NCBI RefSeq assembly: GCF_000758305.1
Contig: NZ_CP009458.1
Location: 3,782,001 to 3,846,000 of the forward strand
Direction: 5' to 3'
DNA length: 64,000 nt
Origin: Cedecea neteri
Lineage (GTDB): Bacteria; Pseudomonadota; Gammaproteobacteria; Enterobacterales; Enterobacteriaceae
Below the pieces are notes generated by a model. That model did not search any database and had not been told where the DNA came from. It saw nothing but the letters and a program-made list of their open reading frames with translations. Below, piece by piece: positions 52,719-60,985 of the stretch. Every line of letters starts with the position of its first letter. Within the stretch, counting starts at the first letter, position 1. The translations under genes were made by a program, and so were the position numbers.

Positions 52719-53909
52719 ATGACTTTACTGAACCCTTATTTTGGTGAATTTGGCGGTATGTACGTGCCGCAGATCCTGATGCCTGCTTTGCGCCAGCTCG
52801 AAGAAGCTTTCGTGGCGGCACAAAGCGACGCTGAGTTCCAGGCGGAATTTACCGACCTGCTGAAGAACTACGCGGGCCGTCCAACGGCGCTGACCAAATG
52901 CAAAAACCTCACCGCAGGCACCAACACCACGCTGTACCTCAAACGTGAAGACCTGCTTCACGGCGGTGCACACAAAACTAACCAGGTGCTGGGCCAGGCG
53001 CTGCTTGCCAAGCGCATGGGCAAAACCGAAATCATCGCCGAAACCGGCGCGGGTCAGCACGGCGTAGCGTCTGCTCTCGCCAGCGCCCTGCTCGGCCTTA
53101 AATGCCGCATTTATATGGGTGCCAAAGACGTCGAGCGCCAGTCGCCAAACGTCTTCCGTATGCGCCTGATGGGGGCCGAAGTCATTCCGGTGCACAGCGG
53201 CTCATCCACCCTGAAAGATGCCTGTAACGAGGCGCTGCGCGACTGGTCTGCAAGCTATGAAACCGCGCACTACATGCTCGGCACCGCTGCGGGTCCGCAC
53301 CCGTTCCCGACCATCGTGCGTGAATTCCAGCGCATGATCGGCGAAGAAACCAAAGCGCAGATCCTGGAAAAAGAAGGTCGCCTGCCTGACGCGGTGATCG
53401 CCTGCGTGGGCGGTGGCTCCAACGCCATCGGCATGTTTGCCGACTTTATCGACGAAACCAGCGTGGGCCTGATTGGCGTTGAGCCAGCCGGGCACGGGAT
53501 CGAAACCGGTGAGCACGGCGCGCCGCTGAAACATGGCCGCGTGGGGATCTACTTCGGCATGAAGTCGCCGATGATGCAAACCGACGAAGGGCAGATTGAA
53601 GAGTCTTACTCTATTTCTGCCGGGCTGGACTTCCCGTCCGTGGGGCCACAACACGCGTACCTGAACAGCACCGGCCGCGCTGATTATGTCTCCATTACTG
53701 ACGACGAAGCGCTGGATGCCTTTAAAGCACTGTGCCGCAGCGAAGGGATTATTCCCGCGCTGGAGTCCTCCCACGCCCTCGCCCATGCCTTAAAAATGAT
53801 GCGCGAGAACCCTGAAAAAGAGCAGCTGTTGGTAGTGAACCTCTCTGGCCGCGGCGACAAAGACATCTTCACCGTCCACGATATTCTGAAAGCACGAGGG
53901 GAAATGTAA
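52719..53909 (+). CDS. trpB: Tryptophan synthase beta subunit
   Basis: 396 residues (E. coli 397). PLP-lysine in LHGGAHKTNQVLGQ, the phosphate-binding CVGGGSNAIG, and ETGAGQHGVASA. Condenses indole and serine. Stop and trpA start overlap (TAATG). Confidence 0.98.
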   Translation: MTLLNPYFGEFGGMYVPQILMPALRQLEEAFVAAQSDAEFQAEFTDLLKNYAGRPTALTKCKNLTAGTNTTLYLKREDLLHGGAHKTNQVLGQALLAKRMGKTEIIAETGAGQHGVASALASALLGLKCRIYMGAKDVERQSPNVFRMRLMGAEVIPVHSGSSTLKDACNEALRDWSASYETAHYMLGTAAGPHPFPTIVREFQRMIGEETKAQILEKEGRLPDAVIACVGGGSNAIGMFADFIDETSVGLIGVEPAGHGIETGEHGAPLKHGRVGIYFGMKSPMMQTDEGQIEESYSISAGLDFPSVGPQHAYLNSTGRADYVSITDDEALDAFKALCRSEGIIPALESSHALAHALKMMRENPEKEQLLVVNLSGRGDKDIFTVHDILKARGEM

Positions 53910-54715
53910 TGGAACGTTATCATCATCTGTTTGAACAGCTGCAGGCCCGCAAGGAAGGCGCATTCGTTCCCTTCGTGACGCTGGGCGACCCGAACCCTGA
54001 GCTTTCGCTGAAAATTATTGATGCACTGGTTGAAGGCGGCGCGGATGCGCTCGAGCTGGGCATTCCGTTCTCCGATCCGCTGGCGGACGGGCCAACCATC
54101 CAGGGCGCAGCGCTGCGGGCTTTTGCTTCTGACGTAACGCCAACCCAGTGCTTTGAAATGCTGGCGACGATCCGCCAAAAGTACCCGGAGATCCCGATCG
54201 GCCTGCTGATGTATGCCAACCTGGTCTTTAACCGCGGCATCGACGAGTTTTATGCGCTGTGTGCCAAAGTGGGCGTGGACTCCGTGCTGGTTGCAGACGT
54301 GCCGGTGGAAGAGTCCGCTGAATTCCGCCACGCCGCAATGCGCCACAACGTCGCGCCTATTTTCATCTGCCCGCCGAACGCCGACGAAACGCTGCTGCGT
54401 GAAATTTCGGCTCATGGCAGGGGTTACACCTACCTGCTTTCTCGTGCAGGCGTTACCGGCACCGAAACGCGCGCTCAGCTTCCGCTACATCATTTAATTG
54501 AGAAACTGGGCGAATATCAGGCCGCACCGCCTCTGCAAGGCTTCGGAATCTCCGAACCTTCTCAGGTACGCGATGCCATTGCCGCCGGTGCAGCAGGCGC
54601 GATTTCAGGCTCTGCGGTGGTGAAAATCATCGAAAAGAATCTGGCGCAGCCTGAAGTGATGCTCAGCGAACTAAAACAGTTCGTGCAGAACATGAAAGCC
54701 GCCACGCGCGGTTAA
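53909..54715 (+). CDS. trpA: Tryptophan synthase alpha subunit
   Basis: 268 residues (E. coli 268). Catalytic Glu49 in ALELGIPFSDPLADGPTIQ and Asp60 are present; FGISEPSQV is the phosphate loop. Cleaves indole-3-glycerol phosphate to indole, channelled to TrpB. Last gene of trpEDCBA. Confidence 0.98.
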   Translation: MERYHHLFEQLQARKEGAFVPFVTLGDPNPELSLKIIDALVEGGADALELGIPFSDPLADGPTIQGAALRAFASDVTPTQCFEMLATIRQKYPEIPIGLLMYANLVFNRGIDEFYALCAKVGVDSVLVADVPVEESAEFRHAAMRHNVAPIFICPPNADETLLREISAHGRGYTYLLSRAGVTGTETRAQLPLHHLIEKLGEYQAAPPLQGFGISEPSQVRDAIAAGAAGAISGSAVVKIIEKNLAQPEVMLSELKQFVQNMKAATRG

Positions 54716-55082
54716 TCAAAATGTAAGGGTACTCCAGAAGTATCCGAAAATATCAGGCATAGCGGTTTTGAAAGAGTATTGATTATTCTTTCTTTCAACA
54801 CGATAGCCGCTGTGCCTGCGCTTTCCTTCAGACACATTCCTTCGTTCCTGCCCTCTTTTAGCGCCAGGCAGCAAAAATCGCATGCATTGCGCCTTTACTC
54901 TTTGTATTTTATCGCCGCTGGGAAATGAGAGTCGCAGGAAGACGACCCTAAAGCGGTCAAACCCCTTCTGTCGGGTTTGCACTCACACCAAAAAATTTGG
55001 AGCGGAAAGCACGTTCTAACGCTGGTTGCCATCAGCGATAAGAATAAAAACATTTTGCTATGCATACACAGGATCACACACC
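54716..55082. other. 367-bp intergenic region after trpA
   Basis: A nested inverted repeat (AGCGG 54761-54765 with CCGCT 54807-54811; TTGAAAGA 54768-54775 with TCTTTCAA 54791-54798) is the only obvious candidate for trp termination, but it lacks a T tract. No E. coli-like trp t GC hairpin is seen. The minus-strand ORF here looks non-coding. The right end should hold the promoter of the next gene. Confidence 0.45.
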
Positions 55083-56132
55083 GTGTCTGACACCACTCTT
55101 TTCAAACACATTTCCAGAGTCACAACCTGTTTTGCTTTCGTATTACTCTCTTTAACGCTCGGTTTGCCGCAGGCATTTGCCCAGACGCTCCCCCGCATCG
55201 TCATTCCCATTCATGCCAAACTGATGGCTAACGATGGCCTGCGTTATAGCGTGACGCTGACCATTGGTGGCAAACCCGTTGAAACGATGCTCGATACCGG
55301 TTCGGTCGGCCTTCGCGTGATGCCGGGCGTGCTTAACGCCGACAATGTAGAGCGGCTCAACAAACCTGAACACGTGCAATATGCCAGCGGCGTGCAGCTT
55401 GATGGCGAACTTGTCAGAACGCAAGTTGGACTCGGCGGCATCACGATGTCGACCGTTGTTCAACAGGTTGAATCCGCCACCTGCAATGTTATTCGCCCGC
55501 ATTGCATTGCCTCCAAAGCGCCGATTGAGCAATTTCGTATGGGCGGCGATCCCGTGAGCGCTGGCTACAAAGCTATTCTGGGGATCGGCATGACCCGCAA
55601 CAATGCACCTAATCCCCTGTTAGCAATGGGTGAGCGATGGATAGTGATTCTCCCTCGCCCGCACGACAGCGAGCCCGGTAAGCTGATTATTAATCCGCTG
55701 AATGCCGAAATCAGTGGGTTTAGAAAAATCGCATTATCGGCGCAGCCGCCAAAAAACGGGGATACACATCAGTACTGGAAAGATAGCGAGATTGACGGTT
55801 GCCTGGAACGACTTGATACCGGAGAAAAAGTCTGCGGGAAAAACATCATAGATAGCGGCTCCGAGGGCTTTATTTACTTCAGCGCCGATCCACAGGCGCA
55901 GGACAAATGGCCAGACGGTACTCCGGTTCACTACACGCTTACGCTGGCAGATGGCAAACAATTTGGGCAACGCTTCAAGGTCGCTAGCGATGGCGGACGC
56001 TATATCCATCACATCGTTAATCTGACCAAACACAGCCTGAACACCATTAACGGCGGGATTATCACCTATTTTGATAACTATGTTTTATACGATCAAACTG
56101 CCGGTACGATTGGATTAAAGGCACGGCATTGA
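55083..56132 (+). CDS. Secreted pepsin-like aspartic protease homologue (DUF3443-like)
   Basis: 349 residues from GTG 55083; the frame extends to TTG 55026, but GTG gives an immediate signal peptide (hydrophobic about 13-29, cleavage near AFA-QT at 33). Two lobes carry DTGSVGLRV (71-79) and DSGSEGFIYF (257-266), the paired D-T/S-G-S motifs of bilobal aspartic proteases. The end (GGIITYFDNYVLYDQTAGTI, then GL) resembles the pepsin C-terminal hairpin. Two Cys pairs (134/141, 240/251) could form disulfides. It lies between trpA and ompW, where E. coli has yciGFE. Substrate unknown. Confidence 0.7.
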   Translation: MSDTTLFKHISRVTTCFAFVLLSLTLGLPQAFAQTLPRIVIPIHAKLMANDGLRYSVTLTIGGKPVETMLDTGSVGLRVMPGVLNADNVERLNKPEHVQYASGVQLDGELVRTQVGLGGITMSTVVQQVESATCNVIRPHCIASKAPIEQFRMGGDPVSAGYKAILGIGMTRNNAPNPLLAMGERWIVILPRPHDSEPGKLIINPLNAEISGFRKIALSAQPPKNGDTHQYWKDSEIDGCLERLDTGEKVCGKNIIDSGSEGFIYFSADPQAQDKWPDGTPVHYTLTLADGKQFGQRFKVASDGGRYIHHIVNLTKHSLNTINGGIITYFDNYVLYDQTAGTIGLKARH

Positions 56133-56216
56133 TATCGGGGTGATAGCCATTAATCACTTACGGGAGAGATAAACCTGACCGAGATGGCCAACTGACGGCC
56201 AGCTCGGTCACAGCCT

Positions 56217-56849
56217 TTAGAAGCGGTAACCCGCGGAGAACATAAACACCCACGGATCGATGCGCGTCTTGATGCTCTGCTGCTCTTCCCCGGCTTTAAA
56301 TTTCACCGTGGTGTCGATGTCCATATACCAGACGGACATGTTCAGCAGCCAGTTTTCGTTCACCAGATAATCCAGCCCGACCTGACCCGCCGCACCCCAG
56401 GAATCTTTCACTTTAAGATCGCTCAGGCCCGCGCTTTTGCCGGTGTCATTGAAACTTGCGTCAAAGAAGGTGGTGTAGTTCACCCCGACGCCCACGTAAG
56501 GCCGTACTTTGCTGCCTGCATCGCCAAAGTACCACTGCGCCATCAGCGTGGGTGGCAGCTGGTGCACGGTGGCCAGGTCACCGGTTGGCCCAAGCCCTAC
56601 CTTATGACGGAACGGCGTTGCCGCCAGCAGCTCAATCCCGATGTTATCGGTGACCATATAGTCGAAGGTCAGCCCCAGTTGGGTATTGTTATCAACTTTA
56701 AAGCTGCCCATGTTGAGCACGTCATCCGAACCCGCGGTGGGTCGCACCGTCGCGGTACCCGCGCGCATAAAGAATTCCCCCGCCTGATGCGCCGACGCCG
56801 CACCGGACAAACATCCCATCGCCAGTAATGCCAGTGTGAGTTTTTTCAT
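56217..56849 (-). CDS. ompW: Outer membrane protein W
   Basis: 210 residues from ATG 56849 (AAGGGAAGGG upstream); a longer frame begins at 56921. Signal peptide 1-20 (GAASA-HQAG). Eight-stranded barrel family with FFMRAGTATVRP, NNTQLGLTFDYM, MAQWYFGD and the terminal FMFSAGYRF ending in the outer-membrane Phe. Forms a narrow hydrophobic pore; colicin S4 receptor in E. coli. Confidence 0.97.
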   Translation of the reverse strand: MKKLTLALLAMGCLSGAASAHQAGEFFMRAGTATVRPTAGSDDVLNMGSFKVDNNTQLGLTFDYMVTDNIGIELLAATPFRHKVGLGPTGDLATVHQLPPTLMAQWYFGDAGSKVRPYVGVGVNYTTFFDASFNDTGKSAGLSDLKVKDSWGAAGQVGLDYLVNENWLLNMSVWYMDIDTTVKFKAGEEQQSIKTRIDPWVFMFSAGYRF

Positions 56850-56909
56850 AGCCCTTCCCTTGTTATGGTTTTTAACAGCGGGCTGAATATACTTAGAAAG
56901 AAGTACAAA

Positions 56910-56928
56910 GTGATCTAACACCGATCAC
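56910..56928. promoter_or_regulatory. Inverted repeat in the ompW promoter region
   Basis: GTGATC-TAACACC-GATCAC, a perfect 6-bp inverted repeat with 7-bp spacer, 61 bp upstream of ompW. It looks like a dimeric regulator site, though the spacing does not fit the CRP consensus (6 bp between TGTGA and TCACA). Confidence 0.4.
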
Positions 56929-57134
56929 ACTTTATCCACTAATTTAACATTCAATGATCTGGATTAATTTTTGGTTGCGCAGTGAAAAACAACAAACCGA
57001 AACCAGATCAACTTTGTGAATAATCACATCCTGAAAATTCTTCCCCCTCCACCTCTTGCAAAACGTCCTGCCCTGGCTAATTTGGATATTCCTCTCAACC
57101 GTTGGAACGTGAAATCAGAAGTTGCAGGTGCAAG

Positions 57135-57545
57135 ATGAGCGATAACCCTTGTATGACTTGTGGTGCCTGTTGTGCTTACTTTCGTGTCTCTTTCTACTGG
57201 GCTGAAGCCGACGATGCTGGCGGCCTGGTCCCTTCACACTTAACCGAACCTGTTACCCCTTTCCTGCGCTGCATGAGCGGCACCAACCAGCGCAATAGCC
57301 GCTGCGTTGCGCTGGAGGGCGAGCCGGGTCAGCGGGTCAGTTGTAGCATCTATGATAATCGCCCTTCGCCCTGCCGCGAGTTTGCGATGTCCGGGGAAAA
57401 CGGTATCACCCACGATGCCTGCAACCGGGCAAGAGCCCGCTACGGCCTGGTACCGCTGTACGGAACTGACGCTATTCAACCGCTTATAGAAAGTCTTTGT
57501 GGTGCCACGGCAGCCTCATCCAGGGTACAATTGCCCCCAGATTGA
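57135..57545 (+). CDS. YkgJ-family cysteine-cluster protein
   Basis: 136 residues from ATG 57135; a longer frame begins at 57102 but MSDNPCMTCGACC is the usual start for this family. CMTCGACCAYF is the conserved CxxCGxCC cluster, with further cysteines in FLRCMSG, SRCVAL, VSCSIYDNRPSPCREF and HDACNRAR forming a likely zinc or Fe-S site. Function unknown. Divergent from ompW and 28 bp before yciC. Confidence 0.82.
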   Translation: MSDNPCMTCGACCAYFRVSFYWAEADDAGGLVPSHLTEPVTPFLRCMSGTNQRNSRCVALEGEPGQRVSCSIYDNRPSPCREFAMSGENGITHDACNRARARYGLVPLYGTDAIQPLIESLCGATAASSRVQLPPD

Positions 57546-57573
57546 TAACCGTTAGCAACATCAAGGAGAGTGC

Positions 57574-58317
57574 ATGTCTATCACGGCAGGTTCCGTATAC
57601 CGTGACACGGGGAATTTTTTGCGTAATCAGTTTGTTACCATATTGCTGATTGCGTTACTTTGCGCCTTAATTTCGGTGATTATTGGCCGTGCGTTCTCGC
57701 CCAGCGAAGAACAAATGGCGATTCTGAGTGAGGGAGATAACCTGGCGGGCAGCGTCGGGCTGTTTGATTTAGTGCAGAATATGTCGCTGGAACAGCAGCA
57801 AGTGTTACTGAAAGCGTCTGCGGCCTCCACGTTTTCGGGCCTGATTGGCAACGCTATTCTGGCGGCCAGCATGATGGTACTGATGCAGATCGTCTCAGCG
57901 GGTCAGCGCGTTAGTGCCCTGCGCGCGATTGGTGCCTCCGCGCCCGTGCTGCCAAAAATGTTTATTCTGATCTTCCTGACCACGCTGCTGGTGCAAATCG
58001 GCATCATGCTTGTGGTTGTGCCTGGCGTGCTGCTGGCAATCCTGTTGTCGCTTGCCCCGGTGATGCTGGTGCAGGATAAAATCGGGATTTTCCGCTCTAT
58101 GCGCAGCAGCCTGCGCCTGGTGTGGGCAAACATGCGCCTTGTCGCCCCTGCGGTTGTTGCCTGGCTGGCAGCTAAAACGGCGTTACTGCTGCTGGCATCC
58201 AGCTTTGCTGCGCTGTCGCCTGAAGCCGGGGCCGTGATTGCGAATACCATAAGCAACCTGATTTCTGCCGTGCTGCTTATCTACTTATTCCGCCTGTACA
58301 TGTTGATACGTCAATAA
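57574..58317 (+). CDS. yciC: YciC, UPF0259 membrane protein
   Basis: 247 residues (E. coli 247). About six hydrophobic helices (for example 18-38, 83-107, 125-150, 155-175, 186-210, 216-240). Inner-membrane protein of unknown function, conserved next to yciB-yciA. GGAGAG precedes the ATG. Confidence 0.93.
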   Translation: MSITAGSVYRDTGNFLRNQFVTILLIALLCALISVIIGRAFSPSEEQMAILSEGDNLAGSVGLFDLVQNMSLEQQQVLLKASAASTFSGLIGNAILAASMMVLMQIVSAGQRVSALRAIGASAPVLPKMFILIFLTTLLVQIGIMLVVVPGVLLAILLSLAPVMLVQDKIGIFRSMRSSLRLVWANMRLVAPAVVAWLAAKTALLLLASSFAALSPEAGAVIANTISNLISAVLLIYLFRLYMLIRQ

Positions 58318-58325
58318 CCTTCCCC

Positions 58326-58356
58326 GACTCCTGACCGCGCGTTATAGTCAGGAGTC
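58326..58356. repeat. 10-bp inverted repeat between yciC and yciB
   Basis: GACTCCTGAC and GTCAGGAGTC flank an 11-nt loop, directly after the yciC stop. No T tract. It could be an mRNA processing/stability hairpin or contain the yciB promoter. Confidence 0.6.
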
Positions 58357-58376
58357 ACCTCTTTACGGAACAGATT

Positions 58377-58913
58377 ATGAAGCAGTTTCTCGACTTCCTG
58401 CCCCTGATTGTCTTTTTTGCCTTCTACAAGATGTACGACATTTTTGTCGGCACCTGGGCGCTGATCATCGCCACCGCCCTCGCGCTGGTTTACAGCTGGG
58501 TGAAATACCGCAAGCTGGAAAAAACCACGCTGGTGACCTTTGTGATGGTTGCCGTGTTTGGCGGCCTGACAATTTACTTCCACAATGCCGAATTCATTAA
58601 GTGGAAAGTCACGCTGATTTACGGCCTGTTCGCCGCTGCCCTGCTGGTGATGCAGTTCGGTATGAACAAGCTGCTGATTCAGAGCATGCTGGGTAAAGAA
58701 ATCACCTTGCCAACTGAGGTGTGGACACGCCTGAATATCGCCTGGGCGCTGTTCTTTATCGCCTGTGGTTTATTGAATATTTACGTGGCGTTCTGGCTCC
58801 CGGAAAGCATCTGGATTAACTTTAAAGTCTTCGGGCTGACCGCTATCACGCTGGTCTTTACCCTGCTGAGCGGCGTCTACATCTACCGTCATATGCCAAA
58901 GGAAGAGCAGTAA
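58377..58913 (+). CDS. yciB: YciB, septation-related inner membrane protein
   Basis: 178 residues (E. coli 179). Five transmembrane helices, opening with MKQFLDFLPLIVFFAFYKMY, the family signature. Linked to cell-envelope synthesis with DcrB in E. coli. Stop and yciA start overlap (TAATG). Confidence 0.95.
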   Translation: MKQFLDFLPLIVFFAFYKMYDIFVGTWALIIATALALVYSWVKYRKLEKTTLVTFVMVAVFGGLTIYFHNAEFIKWKVTLIYGLFAAALLVMQFGMNKLLIQSMLGKEITLPTEVWTRLNIAWALFFIACGLLNIYVAFWLPESIWINFKVFGLTAITLVFTLLSGVYIYRHMPKEEQ

Positions 58914-59308
58914 TGCCGAACGAATTACCGCAAGGTGAATTAGTGCTGCGCACCCTGGCGATGCCAGCGGACACCAACGCCAACGGCGATATTTTTGGCG
59001 GCTGGCTGATGTCGCAGATGGACATGGGCGGCGCCATTCAGGCCAAAGAAATCGCGCATGGCCGCGTGGTAACCGTGCGCGTGGACGGCATGACGTTCCT
59101 GAAGCCAGTGGCAGTAGGCGATGTGGTGTGCTGCTACGCCCGCTGCGTTAAGCGCGGGACAACGTCCATCACCATCAATGTGGAGGTCTGGGTGAAAAAG
59201 GTTTCTTCCGAGCCAATCGGCCAGCGCTACAAAGCCACCGAGGCGATATTTATCTATGTCGCTGTGGATAAAGAAGGCAAGCCTCGCGCGATACCTCAGA
59301 TTGATTAG
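58913..59308 (+). CDS. yciA: Acyl-CoA thioesterase YciA
   Basis: 131 residues (E. coli 132). Hot-dog thioesterase with the conserved NANGDIFGGWLMSQMDMGG (about residues 22-40) containing the catalytic Asn/Asp. Hydrolyses a broad range of acyl-CoAs. Its 3' end and terminator are duplicated, in degraded form, at about 60909-60985. Confidence 0.96.
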   Translation: MPNELPQGELVLRTLAMPADTNANGDIFGGWLMSQMDMGGAIQAKEIAHGRVVTVRVDGMTFLKPVAVGDVVCCYARCVKRGTTSITINVEVWVKKVSSEPIGQRYKATEAIFIYVAVDKEGKPRAIPQID

Positions 59309-59345
59309 TGATGAAGAGAAGCCCGGCAATGCCGGGTTTTTTTAT
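59268..59345 (+). repeat. Direct repeat, copy 1: yciA 3' end plus terminator
   Basis: GCCTCGCGCGATACCTCAGA... through AGAGAAGCCCGGCAATGCCG is repeated in the same direction near 60909-60985. Copy 1 is the functional yciA end. Confidence 0.85.
59322..59343 (+). terminator. yciA terminator
   Basis: CCCGGC-AAT-GCCGGG followed by T7. Confidence 0.93.
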
Positions 59346-59381
59346 TCCCTAAGCCTTTAGACTGCAGTTAACCGGCAAGAT

Positions 59382-59843
59382 TTAGTTATAAATAATTATT
59401 ACAACCCAGGCAATATAGGTAAATCTCGATAGCCAGAGAAGCACATCCGCAAAAGAAAAATCAACCTTAGTCAGGAATACCTTGATGAAAAAAAATGGAT
59501 TTTTATCATCAATAACTCCCCGATATAAATACTTCCCGTATACACCGAAAAGCAAAATTGACAGACTCCCGGACACATTCGCTAGCAGTGTCGTGATACT
59601 TGCACCTTCCCGCAACTGAGCAAAAGCTTCAGCTGCATATGCCAGCACAAGAAAGGTCAATGCCAGTCCTGATAAAATATTACGTCTGAAAAAGATGAAA
59701 TTAAAAAAAAGAAAAGAATCGCGTCCAACCCTTGGACCACCGAGCGCCTTATAAACAAAAATGAAAAAACACCCTGCGAAAATAATTAGGAAAAATAACA
59801 TCATCACAGACAGCACGTTAAATAAAATATCATTTGAAATCAT
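59382..59843 (-). CDS. Four-helix membrane protein, candidate immunity protein (paralogue 1)
   Basis: 153 residues, ATG 59843 with AAGGAAG upstream. About four transmembrane helices (about 8-30, 52-70, 84-103, 134-151). It resembles its neighbour 59970-60425 in length, helix pattern and C-terminal LLWLSRFTYIAWVV versus FLWLSRIGYLGWLI. AT-rich. Downstream of a broken toxin-like ORF, so an immunity role against a membrane-active toxin is inferred. No known family recognised. Confidence 0.6.
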   Translation of the reverse strand: MISNDILFNVLSVMMLFFLIIFAGCFFIFVYKALGGPRVGRDSFLFFNFIFFRRNILSGLALTFLVLAYAAEAFAQLREGASITTLLANVSGSLSILLFGVYGKYLYRGVIDDKNPFFFIKVFLTKVDFSFADVLLWLSRFTYIAWVVIIIYN

Positions 59844-59969
59844 AGTGATAGACTTCCTTAGCTGTATCGCTATTCATTTCAATTTTTCCACTCTGATGTG
59901 AGGTTGTGGATGTTTTCAATCCAACATCAGTAACTACACTAGAAAACATAGTGATGTTAGTATACTAAT

Positions 59970-60425
59970 TTAGCGTATCATCCCGATCAACCATCCCAGA
60001 TACCCAATCCGACTTAGCCATAAAAATGGGCTGGTGAATCCAGATCTTCTGATATTAGTTAATTCCCTCATCGGTGCCAGGCCATCATGCTTGATAACAA
60101 CATGCTTTGCACTATAGCGACAATGCATTATCAGAAAGAAAATTCCGGCGATCCCCAAGCCAAAATAACTTTCGGGACTCCCCCAAAAATGGGATTTCAA
60201 TTTTAAATAAAAGATTCCCCACAGGCTTAGTAAAAAAATCAAGAAAGAACAGGCAGCAATGTTCATCTCGCTTTTTCTTCCGAGTCCAAAAAAAAGTGAA
60301 TCAAAAAAATGCATTGTTGTTATGGGATACTGAAGATTTCTCTCCGTTATCTTACCAAACCGATAGAATATGACTGTTCCAACAGCAAACGCAATCAGAG
60401 CAATAGCTAACAGCAACAGCATCAT
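59970..60425 (-). CDS. Four-helix membrane protein, candidate immunity protein (paralogue 2)
   Basis: 151 residues, ATG 60425 with AGGA 8 nt upstream, starting only 4 bp after the stop of the toxin-like fragment at 60430. Four hydrophobic helices (about 2-21, 54-73, 85-102, 132-150). Paralogue of the next gene. Tight coupling behind a toxin 3' end is the usual layout of an immunity gene. Confidence 0.62.
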   Translation of the reverse strand: MMLLLLAIALIAFAVGTVIFYRFGKITERNLQYPITTMHFFDSLFFGLGRKSEMNIAACSFLIFLLSLWGIFYLKLKSHFWGSPESYFGLGIAGIFFLIMHCRYSAKHVVIKHDGLAPMRELTNIRRSGFTSPFLWLSRIGYLGWLIGMIR

Positions 60426-60429
60426 TTAG

Positions 60430-60905
60430 TTAGTCCTTTATAGGCCACGACATTATTTCGGTACTACCGGAACTATTAAGCTCAGGCTGATTATTGTGGT
60501 TTTCACTTTGTCGGAAACTTGTGCCAATTCCACCGCCAAATATCAAAGAATCACCAATATCGTCTTTACCAATATCCCCCTCAACAGAAATAATTCCATC
60601 CGATACGGAACCTGCATAATCATAGGTAGGGCTGAAATCTTTAATCGGGTAAGGCCCAAAAGTCAAACCTACAGATGCATCAGCTCGCCAGCTGAAGGCC
60701 TTTGTCACCCTGCATTGATCGCGAATTTATCTTCGGAAAGAACACTTTCAAGATACCCTCCTGCGCCAACCCCTGCCACCACTTGTCCTTTCATACCATC
60801 TTTAATTTTTGCTACATCTCCGAATGGTGGGTTGAGATGTGATTTTTCTATTGCTTTGGTTATTTTGTCACTGGCGACGCCTTTATCTCCCAGACTGAAA
60901 GCCAA
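60430..60905 (-). pseudogene. Broken 3' end of a large gene, probably a polymorphic toxin, with a frameshift
   Basis: Two frames meet at 60705-60708. A 66-residue frame (ending DKFAINAG-stop) is continued in another frame from GTG 60708 (VTKAFSWRADASVGLTFG...PIKD). Read through, they give about 158 residues that look like one protein, gly-rich in the middle (VVAGVGAGGYLES). The 5' end runs into a TAG inside the yciA-like repeat at 60927-60929, and there is no ATG, so it is a truncated tail. The family is not recognised. Confidence 0.5.
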
Positions 60906-60908
60906 CGA

Positions 60909-60985
60909 TGCAGGAAGGTAGCCTCGCTACGATACCTCAGATAGATTAATGCTTAAGAGAAGCCCGGCAATACCAGGTTTTATTA
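60909..60985 (+). repeat. Direct repeat, copy 2: degraded yciA 3' end and terminator
   Basis: GCCTCGCTACGATACCTCAG...AAGAGAAGCCCGGCAATACC parallels the yciA end at 59281-59340 over about 60-75 bp with scattered differences. The terminator stem is disrupted (CCCGGC versus ACCAGG). Confidence 0.85.

Noticed and set aside
54716..54982. An 88-residue minus-strand ORF after trpA
   Set aside because: No ribosome binding site, biased composition, overlaps a hairpin-rich intergenic region; also inconsistent with any yciGFE gene.
56910..56928. CRP site upstream of ompW
   Set aside because: The inverted repeat GTGATC-N7-GATCAC does not have the 6-bp spacing between TGTGA and TCACA needed for CRP; kept only as an unassigned operator-like repeat.
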